This document shows, in pieces, positions 23,401-36,021 of a stretch of 45,182 nucleotides of DNA (within the stretch, counting starts at the first letter, position 1; every line of letters starts with the position of its first letter). Made by a program: the position numbers and the translations under genes. Source of the DNA: Chromera velia (lineage: Eukaryota; Sar; Chromeraceae); the NCBI GenBank assembly GCA_018398765.1, contig JAHBMJ010005735.1, positions 22,803 to 67,984 of the forward strand, given 5' to 3'. The notes under the pieces are model-generated. The model was not told the DNA's origin and did no database searches. It saw nothing but the letters and a program-made list of their open reading frames with translations.

Positions 23401-26400
23401 GAGAAGTACAAAGCCGAACTGGAAGAATTCCAAAAAAACCCACCCAAGGTCAAAAAAGGCGAACCAGAGCCACAGGCGCCCACCCTCCGATACTCATTCC
23501 CTCCCGATATGGTCTTGAGCCTGGTCCAATACCGCTTCCTTGCACCCGACTGCAACGCGGGTGTAATTCTTGACGGCGTGCTGACGAACTCTCTAATGGA
23601 GACGCCAGAGGAAGGTCTTGCTGTTGTCCTCAAAGCGCTCTCAAAGGAGAAATTTCGGATCTTTACACTTGCGGTCAGTAGATGATACTTGGACGTGACG
23701 ACAAATAAATTGACCCGAATTTTCCTTTCTCTCTTGTTGATTTCGCGTCGTACCTGTCGACTTACGCGCACGGTATACTGTTTCTCAGAAAGACAACAAC
23801 GCAAGTTTTGTGTCTGTCGTAGCCTCTCATCCAATGCAGCTCCGTCGTATTTTTATGTTTGATAGAGTGCACTTGGGCCTTTCTATTTCACTACATCCTT
23901 CCTGTTTTCTCTTTTTCTTTCCTCCTCATTTTGTTCCTTCCAGGTGGAAGGCACAGAAGAGGACGCGGAGACGGCTGAGCAGATCAAGATGAGCATCCAA
24001 GAGCCCTCAGAGGAGGACCCACAAGCCGACAACGCAGCCATTGCTGCCCTCTCCAGATACTACAAGTAAGTGCGTCAGAGAGAAAAATAGAATGAATGGA
24101 AGAGAGAATTTTTGGAAGCTTACCCACCGAATTCACCTGCCCTCCTGGAGATTGTGTCACTGATGTCCCGCAAGACACGATGAATATGCACTTTTTGCTG
24201 CATGGATGGATGTGTAGTCTTCGTGTCTGAAGTCTTCCCAGCCTCTCTGGCTTCCTTCTCTTCCTTTTCACCAGGCTGCCAATATTTGTCTACAACCTAT
24301 TCGACGCCTCATTCACTGGCTATTTCCTGACTCCCCCCGTTCCCTCAGGTCTTCCCTCGCTGCTGGTCAGACTGCGGTCGAGGAAGCGACCGTCGAAATG
24401 GAGGCAGCGAACGGGCGGCTTGCAGAAGTCTCCAAAGCTCTTGCAGACGCCGAGGCAGCCCTCCCCTGTGAGGAGCAGGAGGGCTCCCCCACATCGAATG
24501 CGGGAGAGGGGGTGGACAGGGAGGCGCTCTTGGTGGAGATTTCCCGTCTCCGATCTGAGAAGGAGGCGGTAGAGAAGGAGGTGAGTGACCTGAAAGCCAA
24601 GATCGAGTCTATTCAGGCCGCCGCTGTGGCGATGACGGAGAGGTATATTATTCCCTCCTCTGAGGGTCAGAAGAAACCTCCGGACATCACGTCATTCGTT
24701 GACGCTTTGCGATCTGCAATTTTGGGGATCGCGCGGATGGTCGAGAAGATTGAGGCGATGAAGGACGAAGAGAAAATAGAGGCCATCGCACACACACGGG
24801 AGAAACTGGCCGAGAAGCAAAAGAGACAATCTCAAGCTATTTCTGCCTCTGCGGTGTCTCCGAAAAGTCCTGGGAAGCTCTCGACGTCTCCCAAGCACTT
24901 TCTTGATGTTCCCCCCATCAGCCTGGGCGGAGAGGAAGACCACGAAGACCCTGGTCCCTCGATATCGGCAAACAATTCTCCCAGGGAGGGAGGAGGAGGA
25001 GGAACCTCACCTGTGGGCAATGGCCTGGAGGGAGAGGAGGAAGGCGGAGAGGGAGGAGAGGAGGGAGAGGGGGATGTGGGCCTGGGTCTGGATTTGACTG
25101 CCGATGCAGGGGGGGGCCCCCGTCCGTCCACCCCTTCTGATCTGGTTGGTCTCCTCCCACCAGAGAGGTTGGAATTGTGGGCGCTCTCTGTTGTCCCCCC
25201 TCCCTTCACTGTCTTCTTCGAAGAACTTCGTCCGCTCGTTCCCCTTCCCGCCATTCCCAGGGAGCCCGAAATTTCCGATCCTATATTCTGTCAGATCGTC
25301 CAACGGCCCCCTCCAAGAAAGAACCCCGCCCCCTCCCCGAACTTTGCTCTTTTGACGATGATTGACAAGCCTCCCTCCAAGCCGTCAACCCCCGCGAGTG
25401 AGCAGGGCAACAAAAAGGGAGGAAAGGACGCAAAGAAAGGGGGCAAAGGAAAGGACAAACAAGAAGAGGAACCCGAGGAAAAGGGACCGGAGTATTCGAC
25501 CCAGTCTCGTTGGGTGATTCCAGCAGGAGGAACCCAGAAACTGTACATCAAATTCTTGCCAAAGGCCGCAGGAGTCTACAACACCACCTTCACTTTCGAG
25601 TGCGTCCACGGTGTGCCAACAGAGCCCGCCATTGCCACAGTGGAGGGTGTGTGCGGGATCCCGACACTCAACGCCGACCCCCGCAATGTTTTCCTCAGAC
25701 GAGTCCGCGCGATCCGTCCTGGAAGGTACGCATCCCGTCAGTGGGTGAGCAGCCAGGGTCACTTCGACTTTGGTCCTCTCCTCAAAGGGAGAGACCCTGC
25801 CCTTCGACCTCCGATGCCTTCTGCAGAAGGAGACGGCTCGGGAGAGGTCAGCGCGCCCCCAGGTTCCAAGTCCGCGTCTCCCAAAGCTGTCACGCCAGCC
25901 CCTGGCGAGACGGCAGCAACGGATGCTCTCGGGGAGACGGCTCTGGACACGGAGCCCCCCGAGATTCCGGCACCGTTGCGGAGTCACACAGAGACCCTGC
26001 GTCTGACGAACAACAGTTTGTTCAGGGCGAATGTTGACCTCTCAATGGCGTCTACAGTGCACTTTGCAGAAGAAACCGGGAAGGGTGGTAAAGGTGCAAA
26101 GAACGCGCCTGCTGACGGTCCCCAGCCTGACGATTTTCCCTTCATTGTTGAACCTGCCAAGGTCGGCATAGATCCCGGAGAGACAGTGGAGGTGCGTCTA
26201 TGGTGTTTTCCTTCCAAGGAGGGTGCCTTCAGTGACCAGCTGGTGGTCTCCATTGAGAACAATCCTGAGCCTCTTCTGTTCCCTTTGAAGGCCCTTGGAT
26301 CTGCTCCGAGAGTCTCTGTCGACTCGGAAAGTTTCGACTTTGGCAAACTGATTTTGGGTCAGAAAGCAGTGAGGCAGATCAAGTTGAGCAACGCAGCTGC

Positions 26401-29400
26401 TGTCCCTGCCGTCTGGTCGCTAGAGGGAGCCTCTGAACTTCCAGAGCTCTTCACTCTCGTGCCTGCCAGTGAGGGGACGCTGGCTGTTGGAGAAACCCGT
26501 ATCTTGTCTCTTCACTTTGACGGCAAGGAGGAGACGGTGGTCAATGAGACACTGAGCCTGAAGGTGACAGACGTAGAGGAATTGGGACTGGAACAGGAAA
26601 GGATCTCGATACCAGGTCAGGATGAATGAAGTCGGAAAGGAAAATTTGAGGGAAAATGTCTCATCCCGCCATGAGTGGGCAGACTTTGAAGAATCCTTTT
26701 TTACGTCCTTAGTTTTCTTCGGTTTTTGTCTTTTCTCTCTCTATTTGTGCTTATGGGTTGAGCTGATGTTTCTTGTCCCGTTGGTCTCTCTGCCTCATCT
26801 CTGGATGACGCCTGCCTCCCTGCCTGAGAGAGAGTACGTGCAGTGAACGCGGAGGCGTTCGAGGTGAAGGTGAAGCTCCGAATGCCCGACGACGCAGAGG
26901 GTCTTGACTTCGGTCTGGTGAGGGCAGGGACGACCGAGCAGGTCCTGCTGGAAGCCTCGAATGGAGGGAAGTACCCTGTCAAATTTGAGTTCAGGTCCGT
27001 CTTTCGGCGTGTAGCGAATGAAGGCGGGGGGATACTTGACTTTCCGTCATGCCATTCTCTTCTCGTTTTGTGTTTCCGGCTCTGTAGGAGTGGAGTTCAG
27101 GACGCTTAGGCGAGAGCAACAGAAACCAGATAGTCCGTGTGCACCCATGGGCCGCTGCATGATTCTGTTTAAACATTCGGATTTGTCAAACCTGCCCTCA
27201 TGCATCCATTTTCTCTCTCGATCTGCCTGCCTGAAAGCAGGGTGAGGAACCGAGCTCTGAGGAGGCTTTTGTCGTTCACGTACGAGAACGCCGAGCCGCT
27301 GCAGCCCGGGGAGACGAGACCCGTTGTTGCTCGTGTCCGCACAGATGGAGAGGTCGGGAGGGCAGTTGGGTCGGGTGGGTGGAGGTTGAGCATCTGGGAG
27401 AGATGTGTGCTTTTCATTCGAAGTGGTGGAGGTTCATTCCCACTTCAATTCGTATCTCCTCTTCTTTCCTGAGATATTCCTTGTCGTAGATTCATTCTCT
27501 GATTGTCTGCATATGTGCAGGTTGCCTTCCGTGGAGTGCCGGATCTCCAGTTCATAATTTATGAGGCAGAGACCGGAGAGAGAGTACAGCCAGCATACCC
27601 GCCCGTGAGGGTCTCTCTGCAGAGTGTGTACTCCCGCATTCTCATCAGGCCAGCCAGAGGTGTCTCGTTTGGGGCAGTAGAGACGGGCAACAAGAGGGAC
27701 AAAACTTTGGAGATTGTCAACGAGGGAGACTTTGCCTTCGAGTGGAGGCTGGTGGATTTGCAGTCGCTCCGGGAGGGATCGGTACAGCTTGACGCACGCC
27801 CAGTGACACCCACTTTGGATACGGGGGCAGCGGCAAAGGGGGGTAAGGGGGGGAAGGCACCTGCTGCTAAGGCGCCTCCCCCCGCGAAGGGGAACGATAA
27901 GGGCAAGGGTGGTGCTGCAGTTGGAGAGCCTGCTAACTTTGGTCCCTTCAGAGTGTCCCCCCGTGGCGGTACTCTAGAGCCAGGTGCCCCCCCCGTTCTG
28001 GTGGAGGTTTCCTTCTCTGCAGAGGGGGACACAGACAGCGAGGTCGAGTTGGTGCTTTTGGCAGATGGCGTCCAACACGACCCCTCTTGCGAGCACCTCC
28101 TGCCCCTTATTCTAGGGGCCATTCCCGAGGAGCCTGTGAATGAGGAGGAAGAGAAGGAGAAAGAGATGACGCCAGGCAGTCCCACGAACACTCAGAACGT
28201 TCTTGCAGCAGCAGCGGGGACCAGCAAGTCCAGACCACAGACTGCCAAACCCAAGCCACTCCCCTGGCTCCTCCCTGCGTGCATGTACACACTCCAAGCT
28301 GAGTCCTGTACTCCCGGACTGAACCCCAAAGTCAGCGGCCGGCTGCATAACCCTTTCTTCCCTCCAGTCTCTGTGATCAAAATTCCTCTCCCTTGTTGTC
28401 CACCTGGCTTCCAAATTGCGTTTGCGCTTCCTTGTACATTTCCTGGAACGACCCATATCTTTCCTTTTCGATTCTTTTGCGTCCATGTGTCCTGTCTTTG
28501 ACTTCTGATCTTTGCGTTGCAAAGCTTGCCGTTGGACTGAAAAGATATTTGTTGAGAAAACGTTCGTGCAAATAGATCCAGGACTCAAATTTACTTTCTT
28601 TCCGGACCTTCATTGCAGTGGGACTGGATCTTTGAGGAACAGTTCGTTGTGCGGAATTTCGATGAGGCCGTGACGGTGGCTGGGCGGCTGGACTCTCGTG
28701 TGTTCTCAGAGGACGAGAAGCTGTTCTCGTTTGGGCCCGTGCTCGCTGTGCCTGGACCCTCTGGGGGAGGGGCCCCGGCGGGAGGGGGCGAGAAGACAGA
28801 GGAGACGGAGGAGCGGTCGGGTGCGTGCGAACGTTTCCGCTTGACAAATCCGAAGGGAATTCCTATTGAAGTCTCGTTGGAGGTGAGGAGTGGAGGGGGG
28901 ACTGCAGCACCTGCGGCAGGCGGAAAGGGCGGGAAAGGAGGAGCGGCTACAGGAAGCGAAGATGTGTTTGAGGTGCAGCCTCAGAAGCTGGTGATCCCTC
29001 CTCATGAGTACCGTTACTGCTCTGTGTACTTCCGTCCCACAGCCCTGATGAGATTCTCTGGCAGCTTCTCTGCCACAGTTGCCAGGGGTGTGGATCCAGA
29101 GGCAACGAATGTGAATTTTGGTCTGACAGGCGAAGGAGCGCTGCCCTCAATTTCCTTTGAGGTCCCCCCGGCACTCCCTGATGTTCCCCCTCCAGACGAG
29201 AAGGCGCCGCCGCAAGGGCCCTTCTTTGACTTTGGGCGTCTGGCTGTCGGTCAACGATTGACGCTCGACTTTCTGTTGAAGAACCCGGGGATCCTCCCAG
29301 CAACACTCAGAGCCGAGTATTCCCCCAACCCCCATTTTGCCATTACTATTCCCAGCACACTCCCGCTGGCTCCGAAAGAGACCACGACCTTCGAGGTTTC

Positions 29401-32400
29401 CTTCTCTCCCATTTCCGAGGAAACCGTCGAGCTTCCTCTGAGACTGCGGACTCTGAGGAACCCGTTCGAGGACACAACTCTGTTCCTGAAAGGGAAAGGG
29501 TACGTGGATCAGGTCTCCTGGCAGATCGACAACTCAGCCACTCAGACTGCATTCGAGCGGTCGAGTGGGGACTTCAAGTCTCGAGAGAAGTCGGGGCTGC
29601 TGAATTCCACAGATACCGTCAATCTCGGTGAGACCGTGGTCGGAGGCTCCACCTCTCTGAGCTTCCGTCTACAGAACCACGGGGACAAATCTGTTCGTTT
29701 TGAATTCCCAGAAGAGTCTGCGCTTCCTGCCGAGCTAAAGGGATTCCTCAAGCTGTCTCCTTCTGTCGGCCATGTCCACCCTGGGACGTCCAAACTCATC
29801 ACAGCGACTTTGACCCCCACTGAGAGAGTCAAAGTCCAAAAACTGCAGATTCCGTGCACAGTGGCGGAGATCAGTTTCGCAGTTGATGGTTGGTCTTTCC
29901 TCAAATTGCTTTGTCAATGTTTCTTTTACTCACACACCTTTCTTGTGACTTTGTTTTGACTCTTCAAGCCCACTTCGTGCAGAGCAGGGTGATTTTTTTT
30001 CTGATTTCTCTCCCGTTTTCGACCTTCTGTTTTCTGTCCTGCTTCACTCTCACGTGTTCAATTTTTGGCGGCAGTCTGGTTTCTTTTTATTGTTCAACGG
30101 TTTATGTCGATTTCCCTCCCGTTCGCTTGGTTCCCTTCTCTGCAGGCCCCAGGGAGGACTGGGACGACACCCTGAAGAGCGTCAAATTCGTTCCAGAGTC
30201 CAAGGCAGAGGCCGCAAAGGCAGAGAGCAAAGCCAAACTGAGGGTCTTTGCAGCACCTGCAGACGGCAAGGGGGCAAAGGGAAAAGCCCCCCCCCCGGAC
30301 AAGAAGGACGCGAAAGGCAAGGGCCAAAAGGACTCCCCCACCCCGGAGGTAGAGGAGCCGAACGAACCCAACGTGAAGGTCGAGTTGGTTGCGGAGGAGC
30401 CAGCCAATGAGGTCGTGACAGACTCGATGAGGCAGGTCCCTCTCCAAGTGACAGCCACTGCAGATTTCCGTCAGCTCTCTTGCAGTCTTCCGAGAGAGAA
30501 CCCAGAGGACCCACTGAAGCTCCTCTTCGCCCCAACTCTCTTGTACAAGGCGCGGAGCTTCAAGTTCAAAATCGTCAGTCAGCTAATATGATGCGCTCTC
30601 TTTTCTGATTTTCTTTCTCTCTCTCGGCTCCGTTGTCCATCCGAATTTGCCAGAGCGTCCCGGCAACCCCTTCTCTTTTCGGTCAGAAAGGAAGTGTACA
30701 AAAAACTCTGTGATCGGTTTTCGTTGATGCATTTTCGTACATTCTATCTTTCTCTCTCTTGGGTATGTGTGCAGACAAACGAATCCTCCGTGTCCGCTCC
30801 GTTCTCGTTCTACTTCACGGACCTCGAGGGGAACCTCTCAGCCCCCCCCTTCTACTCCATCACGCCTAGTCAGGGCGTCCTAGCACCGGGCAGCTCCCCT
30901 TCCACCCCGGGGGGCCCTCCTGCGGGAGGCGCTGCCTCTGAGTCATCTGTCGAGGTCACCGTGCGCTTCTCTCCGGTCGAACTGTTCGACTTCGCTCGAC
31001 TGCTGAAGTGCCACGTGCCCGACTGCACGGCCCCCGGAGCCCCCGGAGAAGACGGGCAGCCGACCCGAGTAGCGTCTCCCGTTGCTCTGAGCATTGGCGT
31101 GGACGCCCAGGCCCTCAGGCCCGTATGTCACATCGACCTGTCAGAGCACATCGGAGGCTCGTCTGACGGGTCAGCTGTGAGTGCGGAGGGAGAGCCTGCG
31201 GGGGGGGCTTCGATGACGGGCATCCAAGAATTGTCTTTCGATTCTTTGGGTGTGATGGTGAGGAATGTAAAGAGGTTCCATATTTTGAACCCTACCTCGC
31301 AGCCGTATGATTTCTTCTGGCAGCAGGAGGCACCGCCAGAGACGGCAGCTGCAGAGGAGACGGGGGCAGCAGCAGCTCCAGCGAATGCGCCCCAAGAATT
31401 GGAATCCTTCCGTGTGATTCCCAAGAGAGGGACCGTATTGCCAGGGAAGAAGTTTGAGGTCTGTGTGGAGTATCTGCCCGTCTCCTCTGGCCGCCATGAG
31501 GCCTTTTTTGGCTTCTACATTCCTTCCGAGTCTTCTGTTGACCAAAAATTCCACTTTAAGGGTGTGGTGAAAGAGCCCCGCGTCGGGTTCGAAAAACCCA
31601 AGGTGAACTTCAGCCGTCTCCTGCTGGGAGGCTCTGCGACTGAGACCGTGCTTCTGGTGAACAGAGAACACATCCCCTTCCCCTTCCAATTCGACAGGTG
31701 AGTGGACATTTAGAGGATGAGAGAGAGAGTAAGAGCTTGAAAAGAGAGAGAAGTGGAAAAGGCTTGTCTGTCTCCTTCTTGTTCTCCCCTTTGCATGCGA
31801 TGATATTTTCCTACGCACCACACACTGACAAGGCAAAAACGTAACACTTTCATATGCACTTTCTGTGCGAGAGAGACCACCTTCGCTCTTGCTTCTTGTT
31901 CTGTTTCTCTGTCACGGTGTCTGTCTGCAGAACGTCTTTCGACTTCGAGGAAGGCACAGGGGGAGCAGGAGGGGTAGAGAAGGCCCTCAAAGTCCTTCCC
32001 CTCTCTGGCGTTGTGTCCCCCGGCAGCGCCCTTCCGGTCTCTCTGACCTTCACACCGAACTCTGAGAAGAGCTACAACTTCAACGTTGTCTGCCACGTGA
32101 AGAGAAAACAGAAGCCGGTGGTGTTGAACGTGAAGGGAGAAGGGTATGCAATCCAACAAGGCCTGTCGATAGAGGAGAGGGAGACTTCCCGGTTGAGGCA
32201 AGTGATTGAGGGAGCCAACGTGATGGAGATGTTGGACTTCGGGGCTTTGCAAGTCAATGACAAGAGGTCACAGAAGCTGATCCTCACAAACTCCGGAAAG
32301 TTCTCTTTCAACTTCGCATGGGTTGCCAAGCCCGCCCGGGGCCCCACTCCCCCCATAGAGCACGCAGGCGCCGTGCCTCCTTTCATCACCATCTCGCCCC

Positions 32401-35400
32401 ATGAGGGTATCTGTCAGTCGAACGACCAAGTTCCCATCGACATTACATTTAACCCGCAAGAGCCGTACACTCTCGACGGGGCCATTCTCCAATGCAAGGT
32501 CAAATCAGGGAAGCCCTTCACACTTGGGGCGAGAGGCCGTGCAGACCGTCCTTTGGTGGACTTCTCCTTCACCTTTCACGACTTTGGCGCCGCCTTCTTG
32601 CGCCCTGGCACAGCAGCCGTGGGCGTCGGCTCCCCCCCACCGTCGCCCCGCCGGGCCCTCCAGAGGTCCAAGGACGGAGACACCGCCCCTCCCCCCGGGG
32701 TGTTCGACGACGACGGATTCCTTCTGCAGAGTGTCGAATTGGTCATTTGCAACCGGGACGTCCACTCTGACTGTTACGTGAAGACCGAAGGCGACGTGCC
32801 GCCCTGGCTGAATATCCACCTCCCGCCCTCACTCATCCCGGCAGGGGACCGTCTGATTGTTCCCGTCCTCTTCAGACCTACAGAACCGATAGAGTATCGA
32901 GGAAGAGTGTGTTTCACGATCAATGAGGTGTCTCATGTGGTCGTGACATTCAAAGGACGTGGATGCCATTTGCGTCTCGAAATGGCTTCAAGTGACATGC
33001 TCCTCTGCGATTTCGGAAATTTGTTGTCCGGACAGGCAGCCGTCCGTCAGGTGCGGTTGGTGAACAAATCGATCAGGGATGTAGACTTGAAGTTGGTCTG
33101 TGTCGACAGCGCAAAAGCTGTGCAGACTTCAGACATCGCACACAGCGTCACGTGGTCGCCTGTGAGCACGACTCTCCGACCCCGCGAGTCCCTCCCAGTC
33201 GATGTCCGGTTTGCGCCCCTGAAAACCGTCGCGCCATTCAAAACAAAGATCATGGCATATTGCGGTACGGGGCATCGGCTGAGTCTGTTTGCCGTGGCAG
33301 GCAAATGCTACGCCACAGACATCCAGTTGTCCGAGACACTGGTGTTGTTTGGACCCGTGATTGTGAACAGCAAAGCAAGCCACGCGATCCGAATGCACAA
33401 CGTAGGCGACCTTGGAAGCAGATTCCAATTTGAGGTCCCTCCCGCCGGGCGTTCCGGTCTTCTCTTTTCAGTCAGTCCGTCGGAAGGATTCCTGAGTCCC
33501 CAAGAAGATCTCCTCGTCAGTTTCGCTTTCGAACCCAGAGAAGCTTCCGTGAGGGAAACATCAGTCGACGCCTTTGTCTGCTTTGAGAACTGTCCCCCAA
33601 TGAAGGTGACCCTCTCAGGCAGAGGCACATCTCAGCCTGACGAGGCCGTCAAACAGCTTGACTTTACTGCTGCAGTTCGCACGGAGATCGTGCAGACTGC
33701 CACGATCTCCAACCCGTCATCGAAAGAATGGAAGCTCACCCCTGTGGTCAAAACCGAAACCCCCTCTGGGCAGAATTATTTCTTCGTCACCCCAAATTCC
33801 AAGGAGAAGGAGGCAACGCAAGCAGAGAGGGCGGCAGCCTCTCCAGTCACCGGACCGATCCTGGTTCCTCCAGGGGCAGACGCAGAGGTGAAGATTGTGT
33901 ACAGACCTCTGACGATGACGCAGCCAGAGGAGCCGGCCTCGTTTGGAGGCGACTCTGCCTCCTCCCCCCCCGCCTCCCCCGATCCGAAGGCAAAGGCCAA
34001 GGCTGCGGCAGGGAAAGCGAAGGCGCCGGCAGCAGGGGGAACAGGAGGGGACGGCCCATCTTCGAAGGCAGAGTGGATGAGCAGATTCGGACACCTGCCG
34101 AAGGAGCACCTGGGGAGCGTCTTCATCGCAACACCAGATGGAAAGGCCCTCGCGTTCAAGTCTGTCAGCTTCTTTCTTTCTTTTCATTCATTTGGAAAGA
34201 AGAGAAAGAACTCATGATGCTTGGAAGGAAAGTAGCCGAAATCAGGAATGTCTTTTCCTCGGAAATGTGGACAGTTCTGTTCAGTCAGTTGAGGAAACGA
34301 ACAGCTATTCCGCAGAAAACTCATCAGATGTTTTTGTGCTTCTCGAAACGTTGGCACCTCAACGACTCTCTGTGTGTAGCTGTGTTCCAGTGTTTCATTT
34401 CGCGTGCGCCGCTTCTTTTCTTCTCTTCTCTTCTCTTCTCTTCTGTTTGATGAGTGCGTGTGTGCAGTCTGGTCGGCAAGAGCAACGAACCAGAGGCGGA
34501 GGCCGTTGAGGCGACGCTACCTTGCAAGAGCTCAGTGACCCACCCGGTGCAAGTAACCAACTGGCTTCCTTCCAGGCAGAGATTCGCAGTCGCCTGCACC
34601 ATCCTAGACCCTCCCCCCGACTCACCCGATCTCGCCAACTTCCACGTCGGGCCCCCCTCACAGTTTGAGGCCCCTGCGGGAATGGGTCGGAAGAGAGGCC
34701 TGCCTCTCGAGCTCTTTGCTTACCGTCCCGGCAATATCTCTCTGCAGCTGTTGTTAACCAACCCGCAGTCGAAAGAATTTATCCGCTTTGCCTGCACATT
34801 CAAGTTTGAGGAGGCACAGGCGATTGATAAGATCAAATTGGACACAGTCGTCAGAGCAGAGTGCCGGTGGCCGATCTCGATCTTCAACCCTCTGCCTCAA
34901 GAAGTAGAACTCACAGGCTCCATTCTCCCCTCCAGTGGTGCAACATTCCAAGCAGACGTCGTGTTTGCACCCAAACCTTTGAAGGTTGCACCGATGAGCA
35001 CAGGAAAAGTCGACCTCTGCTGGCGTCCCCTCATTCCAGGCAACGGCACAGGACAGGCTGTGCTCGCTTCCAAAGAGCTCGGCTCTTATCCGTATGAAAT
35101 CGAATGGAACGCCAGGCCGTCGGGGACCGAAAAGACGATCTCATGCAAAGCACCCCTCGGCAACGAGGCAACTGCCATCTTCCGATTCTCGCACTTCGGC
35201 ACCAAACCCGCCAACCTCACACCCCTAGTCGCACCCTTCTCCGAAACCTCCGCCGCCCCGTCAATGAACCCACTCGAGGCTGACGCACGCATGGCCGGGG
35301 TCTTCATTGTCGACCCGAAACCCATCGCGGTGCCTGCAGACAAGGCAGACGGTGTGGGCGTGCAGGGGCAGTGTGAAGTACGATTTGTGCCCTCCAGGGA

Positions 35401-36021
35401 GGGAGAGGTACGCGCACTTCTGCAGCTGCGCTCTCCCGAAGGCATCGCGTACAAGGCGACGCTGGTCGGTTTGGGTCTCCCCCCCCAGCCCCAGGGGCCT
35501 ATCCAGGTGGGAACCGGGGGTAAGGGCGGATCGGCCTCTGTTGAGTTCCGCAATCCCCTGGAGACGCCAGCAGAGTTCACTTTCACGGTTGACAATCCCC
35601 AATTCGTGTGCGCGCAATCAGCGAAAGCGGTTCTTCTGGAGGCAAAGAAATCGGTCCAGGTACAGCTGTCTACAAAGGCAGACAAACCCACGACAGGTCT
35701 GTTGACAGAATTTATGACGGCGCGCTTTTTTGTTTTTTGTAAAGGGAACTGTATGCTCATCGCGCTTTCCTTCTTTCTCCCTTCCACTTTCGATTCCTTC
35801 CTGTCTTTCTTTTTTCCTTTCTTCCTTTCTTTCTTCCTTGAATGATTCACTGCTTACTTCTTGGCGACTTTGGTCCATTGCTTGCTTGACGTGTAGGATT
35901 TTTTTTCAACTCTGTTTACCTCTTCTCGTTCTCTTTGTTGTGTGTCTTCCTCCTTGCAGGGCGGTTGATCGTGACAGGGAAGAACACAGCCACTTGGGTG
36001 TACTACTTGAAGGCAGACTAA
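10239..36021 (+). CDS. HYDIN: Hydin, axonemal central-pair C2b-projection protein (34 exons, 5,429 aa)
   Basis: Exons: 10239-10295, 10617-10849, 10939-11047, 11293-11322, 11532-11591, 11866-11908, 12232-12321, 12748-12905, 13141-13226, 13494-13756, 14139-14200, 14627-14665, 15047-15118, 15382-15470, 15815-15922, 16196-16427, 16632-16952, 17213-18151, 18478-18929, 19271-19596, 19928-20297, 20793-21780, 22114-23673, 23944-24065, 24349-26615, 26844-26994, 27241-27352, 27521-28330, 28619-29888, 30146-30573, 30775-31697, 31931-34159, 34468-35696, 35960-36021. All phases agree and the sum, 16,290 nt, fits the family (human about 5,100 aa). Hydin landmarks run in order: SPSELIAD and FRDFQALQTYDAVLSLRN near the start, KVAPGM, LFYDDIFSIEP, SFGFLQSKTLCLTNTS, TYEDHPQTD, LSLPRVDEF, an adenylate-kinase-like segment (about 2065-2270), a coiled coil (about 2280-2365), SRWVIPAGGTQ, PGLNPKWDWIFEEQ, NWLPSRQRF and C-terminal WVYYLKAD. 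Tandem ASH/MSP-type Ig-like domains fill the rest. Family role: the C2b projection of motile cilia and flagella. The least certain junction is exon 10-11 (13756/14139). Exon 1 lacks homology support but fits by phase and first ATG. Confidence 0.93.
12663..12722 (+). repeat. (CT)n(GT)n microsatellite next to a HYDIN splice acceptor
   Basis: A pure (CT)n then (GT)n run ends 25 nt before the acceptor of exon 8 (12747). It probably serves as, or replaces, the polypyrimidine tract of this intron. The same composite occurs in the RING and MDP-1 introns. Confidence 0.85.
20298..20420 (+). repeat. (GTCA)n donor repeat and (GT)n run in HYDIN intron 21
   Basis: The intron opens with gtcagtcagccagtcagtca and two more gtca units, i.e. 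several overlapping copies of its own donor hexamer. A (GT)18-like run follows at 20370-20406 and then cacacacaca, making a small hairpin-capable GT/CA inverted repeat. Confidence 0.75.
22012..22145 (+). repeat. Duplicated splice acceptor plus exon start in HYDIN intron 22
   Basis: Forty-five nucleotides at 22012-22056 (from tgtctgtttgcag to gtggagcc) recur identically at 22101-22145, 89 nt downstream. Each copy holds a full acceptor and the first 32 nt of exon 23. Only the downstream acceptor (exon from 22114) keeps the frame. Use of the upstream one (from 22025) shifts the frame because 89 is not a multiple of three, and a TGA follows shortly after entering the true exon. Confidence 0.9.
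23185..24065 (+). other. Adenylate-kinase-like domain segment of hydin
   Basis: Within exons 23-24 (residues about 2067-2269) the protein reads NIIILAPPLTGTTTYASML, then LDEILPWML, then GVILDGVLTNSL. These correspond to the P-loop, NMP-binding and DG elements of the Hydin adenylate-kinase-like domain found in this family. The P-loop lysine is absent: TGTTT stands where functional kinases have GKT/GKS. Catalysis is therefore doubtful; the domain is probably structural. Confidence 0.65.
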
